Below are positions 58,572 to 64,000 of a stretch of DNA of 64,000 nucleotides, in pieces. Below the pieces are notes generated by a model. It worked only from the letters and a program-made list of their open reading frames with translations. It made no database searches and was not told the DNA's origin. The translations under genes were made by a program, and so were the position numbers. The stretch spans positions 1-64,000 of the forward strand of contig NZ_BMQK01000025.1 in NCBI RefSeq assembly GCF_014648075.1, in the 5' to 3' direction. Position 1 is the first letter of the stretch; the number at the start of each line of letters is the position of its first letter. The stretch is from Streptomyces ruber. GTDB lineage: Bacteria > Actinomycetota > Actinomycetes > Streptomycetales > Streptomycetaceae.

Positions 58572-59033
58572 TCAGCGGGTGATCAGGGGTTCCGCCGGAT
58601 CGCGGAGCCCTTCGGCGGCGTCGGCCACCCGCTGGATGAGACCGAGCAGCTGGGCCTGCTCCTCGGCGGAGAGCGGGGCCAGGAAGACCTGGTTCATCCG
58701 CGCGGTGCGGACGGTCAGCCTGCGGTGCGTGCGCACGCCGTCGTCCGTGAGGCGCAGCAGGAAGCGGCGGCCGTCCCGCGGGTCGCGCACCTTGTCGAGC
58801 AGCCCGCGCCGGCCGAGCCTGCTGATCACCTCGGCGATGGTGGAACGGTCGAGCCCCACCCGCTCCCCCACCGTGCGCTGGTCCAGGCCGGGTTCGGCGA
58901 CGAGTGTGTTGAGGACCGCGAACTGCGACGAGGTGATCTCCTCGGAGACCATCGTGTTCCACAGCAGGTGGTGCGCCTGCTGGAGCCGCCGGGCCAGGTG
59001 CCCGGGGTGGGAGGTCAGGTCCACCGCCGCCAT
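58572..59033 (-). CDS. pcaV: MarR family regulator, probable PcaV
   Basis: A 153-aa MarR repressor. The winged helix is RTVGERVGLDRSTIAEVISRLGRRGLLDKVRDPRDGRRFLLRLTDDG. Divergent placement next to beta-ketoadipate genes matches PcaV, which in S. coelicolor represses pca genes and is released by protocatechuate. ATG 59033 with an AGGAGC ribosome binding site. Its stop directly abuts that of the convergent DUF3048 gene (zero spacing). The regulator looks intact although most of its target operon has decayed. Confidence 0.85.
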   Translation of the reverse strand: MAAVDLTSHPGHLARRLQQAHHLLWNTMVSEEITSSQFAVLNTLVAEPGLDQRTVGERVGLDRSTIAEVISRLGRRGLLDKVRDPRDGRRFLLRLTDDGVRTHRRLTVRTARMNQVFLAPLSAEEQAQLLGLIQRVADAAEGLRDPAEPLITR

Positions 59034-59065
59034 CTGTGCGCTCCTAGGGTGTGCTCCCCGACTCG

Positions 59066-59080
59066 ATCCGTGCACTGAAC
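59066..59080. promoter_or_regulatory. candidate PcaV operator 1
   Basis: ATCCGTGCACTGAAC shares the core C-x-GTGC-x-CTGA with the second site at 59185-59200. It lies 33 bp upstream of the pcaV-like start. Confidence 0.4.
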
Positions 59081-59184
59081 GATAGCGGGTTCCGGGTGCG
59101 TGTGAGCCGAGCTCCAACAGCCAAGGGTGCAGGTCTTGACGGTTCGTACGGGCGGTGGCAGCGTACGGGCAATCTCGCGGGAAC

Positions 59185-59200
59185 AGTCAGTGCGCTGACT
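59185..59200. promoter_or_regulatory. candidate PcaV operator 2
   Basis: AGTCAGTGCGCTGACT has perfect 6-bp arms around TGCG. It lies 42 bp before the pcaI remnant start, where a repressor would block the pca promoter. Confidence 0.6.
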
Positions 59201-59241
59201 ATTCCCCGCATGGAGCCGCACGGGGAGAGGGGGCTGCGCCG

Positions 59242-59528
59242 ATGGACAAGGCGGTGCCCACGGCCGCCGACGCGGTGGCGGACGTGCCGGACGGCGCGTC
59301 GCCGGCGGTCGGCGGGCTCGGGCTGAGCGGTGTGCCCCCCAAGATCCTCCGGGAGTGCGCGCTGCCGCTGACCGGCAGGGGCTGTGCGGACCGGATCATC
59401 GCCGGCCTCGGCGTGCTCGACGTCACCGGCGACGGGCTGGTGCCGGTGGAGTGCGCGCCCGGGGTCACCCCCGACGAGATGCTGTCGAGGACCGCCGCCG
59501 AGGTCCGTATCCCCGAGGAGATCACGTC

Positions 59529-59532
<4 letters not shown>
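59242..59532 (+). pseudogene. pcaI-pcaJ deletion fusion (3-oxoadipate CoA-transferase remnant)
   Basis: A 96-codon frame whose first 38 residues (MDKAVPTAADAVADVPDG, AVGGLGLSGVP) are the N-terminus of CoA-transferase subunit A. The rest (PKILRECALPLTGRGCADRI, GLGVLDVTGDGLVPVECAPG) is the C-terminus of subunit B. About 400 intervening residues, including the catalytic Glu region of subunit B, are missing. The join is in frame and the ATGA overlap with pcaF is kept, so it may still be translated and feed ribosomes to pcaF. It cannot have transferase activity. Confidence 0.85.
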
Positions 59533-60737
<1,205 letters not shown>

Positions 60738-60789
60738 GGCCCCGTCCCGCTTCCTCCCGCTTCCCGCAGTCAGGACCGCAGGAGCTCCC

Positions 60790-61137
60790 GTGGCCCTCAC
60801 CCGGACGGACATCGGCAGAGAGGCCGACTCGTCGCGGTGAACGGCGGCCCGGAGACGGTGTTGGCCGGCGGGGCCGGTGTTCGGCCCGACCGACGTCACC
60901 GAGACCGGCAACGACCTCACCGCCCAGCACCGGGCCGAGCCGCTCGGCGAGCGCATCACCGTCTCCGGGCGGCTGCTCGACCGCGCCGGGCGCCCGGTGC
61001 GCGGCCAGCTCGCCGAGCTGTGGCGGGCCAACGCATCCGGCCGGTAGGCGCACCGGCGCGACCAGCACCCGGCGCCGCTCGACCCCGACTTCACCGGCGT
61101 CGGACGCACCCTGACGGACGGGGCATCGGGCCTGACG
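60790..61137 (+). pseudogene. pcaH remnant (protocatechuate 3,4-dioxygenase beta subunit)
   Basis: The GTG at 60790 opens a frame ALTRTDIGREADSS that stops at 60838, like the start of PcaH. After a deletion, FGPTDVTETGNDLTAQHRAE through RLLDRAGRPVRGQLAELWRA matches the PcaH core (about 60885-61040). It is then interrupted by TAG at 61045 where Tyr (GRYAHQ, the Fe region) is expected. HRRDQHPAPLDPDFTGVGRT follows and the rest is missing at about 61125. The gene is broken by an N-terminal deletion, a nonsense codon and loss of the 3' half. Confidence 0.82.
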
Positions 61138-61139
61138 GT

Positions 61140-63818
61140 TCAGTCCAGTTCCTCCAGCGTCTGCAGCGCCCGGGCCACCAGGCCGTCCGCCCCGCAGGAG
61201 CGGGCCAGCGTCAGGCCCTTGCGGAGTTCGCCTGCGGAGCGGGCGGCGATGCCGTACTCCACGCGGGCCGCGGCGTGCTCGTACGCGCAGGGGGACGTCT
61301 CCAGGTAGGCGACGGCCTGGGCGTGCAGGGCGACGGCCTTCGGGCCGGTCTCCAGGAACGCGGCCACCCGGACGGCCTCGCCGATGGCCGTGTCCGTGCC
61401 GAAGCGCTCGGCCTGGCGGCGCACGGCCACGGCGAGTTCGGCCGCGCGGCGCGGGTCGTCGGCGGCCAGGGCGCGGGCGAGGTCCCCGCCCCAGGGCGCC
61501 ACCACGGGGTTGTGGTGGCCGCGTGCCAGGGCCGCCTTCTCCGCGGCCTCCAGCTCGTTGACGCCCTCCTCCGTGCGGCCGGTGGCGAGCAGCAGCCGGC
61601 CGCGGACGGAGCGGCAGTCGGGCAGCACGATGGTGGACGGGTACGGCGGTGCGAAGCCGTACCGTTCGGCGGTCTCCCACGCCTCTGCCACGTGGCCGCG
61701 GGCGAGCAGCGTGTCCACGAGGTTGCACGTGGCCGTCCAGTACAGCGGCAGTCCGCGGCCGATCCGCTCGGCGATGCGCAGCGACGCGCGCAGGGACCGC
61801 TCCGCGTCCTGGAGCCTGCCGCGTCTGCGCTGCCCCAGGCCGACGTAGGCGTGCGCCAGGGAGAGGTGGCCGCCGCTCCAGCCCGCGGACTCGTAGGCGC
61901 GCAGGGCCTCGTTGTAGAGGCTGTCGGCGCGGTCGAGCCGGTCGGCGTAGGCGTACGCGTTGGCCAGCATCAGCAGCAGTTCGATGCCCCATTCGGTGTC
62001 GGTCCAGCCGAGTCCGGGGGCGAGCCGGCCGTTGACGAGGGCGCGGTCGCAGGACTCGACGACCTCCTCGGCGTTCTCGCCGCGGGTCATCGCGTCGAAG
62101 CCGCGCAGTATCAGCAGCGCGCGCTCGGAGTTGTCCCGGCCGGTGCAGGTGGCGGCGAGCGCGGCGAGGTCGCGGGAGCGGTCGGGTGTGTGCTCCTCGC
62201 CCGCGTGCAGGCCCTCCCACATGTAGTGCACGGCCTGGAGCCGCATCCGGGCGGGGCCGGGCCCGAGCCGGGCGGCCTCGGCGTCGACGGTGCGGACGGC
62301 CTCCTCCAGTTGGTCGTTGTGGAGCTGTGCCTGGGAGAGGCGGTAGACGGCGTCCACGCGCACCTCGCCGTCGAGGCCCGGCATGGCGAGCGCGGCCTGC
62401 AGGTACTCGATGGTGGTGACGGGCGAGGTGAGCAGGGTGGCGCAGCCCAGTTCGTACAGCACGCGCGCGTGGACGTGCGGTTCGGGCGGCTCCAGGAGGG
62501 CCCGCTCCAGGCAGCGGCGGGCCGCCTCCGGGGCGCCGACGGCGAGGTGCTCGCGTGCCGCCTCACGCAGTTGCTCCACCAGTTCGGGGTCGTCGTCCGG
62601 GTGCACTTCGAGGAGGTGCCGGGAGGCGGCCGCGGCGCCGAGGCCGGAGTCGGTGACGACCTGGGCGGCGACGCCGTGCATGGCGGTGCGCAGCGCGTCC
62701 GGGATGGAGTTGTAGACGGCGGTGGCGATCAGCGGGTGGACGAACTCCAGCTCGCCGTCGCCGGTCTGCCGGACGGCGGGGTCGGCCGGGGTGAGGATGC
62801 GGGCCGCGCCGAGCAGTTCCGCGCAGCGTTCGGCGTCCTCGCGGCGCATGGTGGCGAGCGTCGCCACGAGGTCCACCGAGATGCCGGTGCCGAGGATGGC
62901 GGCGGCCCAGGCGAAGCGGGTGGCGTCGATGCCGAGCCCTTCGAGACGGGCGACGAGGCCGCGGCCGCGCGCCGAGCGGTTCAGCGCGCGCAGCTCCGCC
63001 GCCGAGGCCTCGATCGCCTCCAGGCCGCTGTCCTGGACCTTGGCGAGGAGTTCGACGGTCTCGTAGGGGTTACCGCCGGTGACCGCCCAGACCTCGCGGC
63101 AGAACGGGGCGTCGGCGTGCTCGCCGATCGTGGCGCGGGTGAGCCCCGCGGTCGCGTCCGGGGTGAGCGCGCTCAGTGTGACGGTGGGGCGGGACGCGGC
63201 GGCGGCCACCGCGCGGAGGTGGCGGGAACGCTCCCCGGTGGCCTCGCCCGGCCGGTGGGCGACCACCACGAGCACGGACTGCTCGGCGAGGCTCTCGGTG
63301 AACGCGGCCAGCCACTGGAGGGTCTCCTGGTCGGCCCAGTGCGCGTCGTCGATCAGCAGGACGAGCGGCCAGTACCGCCGGGCGAGCCGGGTGACGGCCG
63401 CGACGAGACCGTCGCACACGCCCTGCGGGTCGGCCCGCCGCTCGCCCGGTTCCGCTATGCCGAGGGCGGGTCCGGCGATGTCGTACCAGTCGCCGAGGTA
63501 CTCCCGTGCCTCGTCGGGCATCAGCGAGACGAGCGCGGGCTGGAGCAGTTGCCGTACGACGTTGAAGGGGACGGAGGTGACGGTCTCGCCGCCGCGCGCC
63601 GACCACACGGTGCAGCCGTGGGCCTGGGCGATGCGGCGGGTCTCGGTGAGGACGGCGGTCTTGCCGATGCCCGCCTCGCCGCCGAGGACCAGCAGGCTCC
63701 CCCGGGAGGCGTGGTCCTGGCGCAGGACGTCCATCGCCTGCGTGACGGCGGCGAGTTCCGCGTCGCGCTCCCACAGGGCGGCCGGGGCGGCCGCTGCTTC
63801 CGGCCGTGCCTCCGTCAT
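61140..63818 (-). CDS. LAL-type (MalT-like) AAA+ regulator lacking a C-terminal HTH
   Basis: An 892-aa protein with an N-terminal ATPase module. Walker A is VLGGEAGIGKTAVLTETRR (near residue 45) and Walker B is LVLLIDDAHWADQ (near 160). TPR-like helices fill residues 400-890. Such LuxR-family LAL regulators normally end with a GerE/LuxR helix-turn-helix of about 65 residues. Here the frame stops at LQTLEELD with no HTH. Its 3' end abuts the pcaH remnant, so the HTH was probably lost in the same deletion. ATG 63818 is selected from an open frame to 63902. Confidence 0.85.
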   Translation of the reverse strand: MTEARPEAAAAPAALWERDAELAAVTQAMDVLRQDHASRGSLLVLGGEAGIGKTAVLTETRRIAQAHGCTVWSARGGETVTSVPFNVVRQLLQPALVSLMPDEAREYLGDWYDIAGPALGIAEPGERRADPQGVCDGLVAAVTRLARRYWPLVLLIDDAHWADQETLQWLAAFTESLAEQSVLVVVAHRPGEATGERSRHLRAVAAAASRPTVTLSALTPDATAGLTRATIGEHADAPFCREVWAVTGGNPYETVELLAKVQDSGLEAIEASAAELRALNRSARGRGLVARLEGLGIDATRFAWAAAILGTGISVDLVATLATMRREDAERCAELLGAARILTPADPAVRQTGDGELEFVHPLIATAVYNSIPDALRTAMHGVAAQVVTDSGLGAAAASRHLLEVHPDDDPELVEQLREAAREHLAVGAPEAARRCLERALLEPPEPHVHARVLYELGCATLLTSPVTTIEYLQAALAMPGLDGEVRVDAVYRLSQAQLHNDQLEEAVRTVDAEAARLGPGPARMRLQAVHYMWEGLHAGEEHTPDRSRDLAALAATCTGRDNSERALLILRGFDAMTRGENAEEVVESCDRALVNGRLAPGLGWTDTEWGIELLLMLANAYAYADRLDRADSLYNEALRAYESAGWSGGHLSLAHAYVGLGQRRRGRLQDAERSLRASLRIAERIGRGLPLYWTATCNLVDTLLARGHVAEAWETAERYGFAPPYPSTIVLPDCRSVRGRLLLATGRTEEGVNELEAAEKAALARGHHNPVVAPWGGDLARALAADDPRRAAELAVAVRRQAERFGTDTAIGEAVRVAAFLETGPKAVALHAQAVAYLETSPCAYEHAAARVEYGIAARSAGELRKGLTLARSCGADGLVARALQTLEELD

Positions 63819-64000
63819 CCCGCTACCTCCAGAGGTCGCCCAAACGACGTACAGAAAGCGAGCGTAGCCGCCCCGCGGCCGGGTTGGCCGGTCGTCGGGC
63901 ACCTGTGGCCAGCACGGGTGACATCCGCGTTCCGGGGGCGACGCACGAGGCTTCCGACCAGCCGTGGTGAAAGTTATTGACAGTCGACAGCCGCCGAGCT
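63819..64000. other. window end, upstream of the LAL gene
   Basis: These 182 bp hold no convincing ORF. A TTGACA at 63977-63982 on the plus strand could be the -35 of a promoter for a gene beyond the window. Its -10 would lie outside. Confidence 0.3.

Noticed and set aside
60837..63980. 1047-aa plus-strand open frame
   Set aside because: Antisense to the LAL regulator, which has Walker motifs in the other strand.

Overview
The window comes from the chromosome of a Streptomyces species. The evidence is very high G+C, many GTG/TTG starts, several leaderless-looking promoters (a -10 hexamer 6-7 nt before the start codon), a SsgA-like protein, a WhiB-like protein, an LPFR-motif small protein and a SCO6745-family protein. 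As far as I can recall without a search, the gene order parallels the S. coelicolor SCO6767 to SCO6696 region, read in descending number from the middle of this window towards its right end.

Layout. (1) 1-8752, minus strand: a hopanoid operon running hpnC, hpnD, a 58-aa small ORF, hpnE, polyprenyl diphosphate synthase, shc, hpnG, hpnH and the start of ispG. Most junctions are translationally coupled (GTGA, TGATG, ATGA). (2) 8753-9171: a spacer with a putative promoter, a near-palindrome and five exact or near-exact 20-bp tandem repeats. (3) 9172-16224, minus: a seven-gene operon that looks like a cell-surface phosphodiester polymer or lipid pathway. It has two CDP-alcohol phosphotransferases, a cytidylyltransferase-like enzyme, a glycerol-1-phosphate-dehydrogenase-like enzyme, a family 2 glycosyltransferase and a two-component ABC exporter. 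(4) 16225-33555: housekeeping and transport genes, including zitB with a Zur-box-like site, idi, tex, a BCCT transporter, an amino-acid permease and a MerR regulator. (5) 32893-38301, minus: a beta-oxidation group (CaiB-type racemase, fadA, fadB, SDR) behind a promoter whose spacer contains a perfect 12-bp palindrome. (6) 38488-46784: enoyl reductase-like protein, endonuclease V, a Rho_N/KID-like protein, ssgD-like gene, GPP34 protein, an ABC-F gene with a three-codon leader ORF, a decayed uvrA paralogue, an acyl-ACP desaturase and a WhiB protein. (7) 46890-53982: LacI regulator, two-domain laccase, and two coupled secreted multidomain proteins (ThuA-sorbosone/glucose dehydrogenase propeller; cupredoxin-three Ig-like repeats-3-keto-disaccharide hydrolase). 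(8) 54045-56217: a divergent NHEJ pair (LigD polymerase domain and ATP-dependent ligase). (9) 58572-63818: remains of a beta-ketoadipate (pca) cluster. The PcaV-like regulator, its operators and pcaF are intact, pcaI/pcaJ are fused by a large deletion, pcaH is truncated with a nonsense codon, and the convergent LAL-type regulator lacks its expected C-terminal HTH.

How the parts may work together. idi, the polyprenyl synthase and ispG feed isoprenoid precursors to HpnC/D/E and Shc, and HpnH/HpnG extend hopene towards bacteriohopanepolyols. The adjacent surface-polymer operon could alter the same envelope. The most interesting candidates for undescribed biology are the G1P-type surface polymer operon, the small coupled ORFs of the hopanoid operon, the MLV leader before the ABC-F gene, and the secreted oxidative sugar pair. 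All functions are inferred from sequence reading alone.
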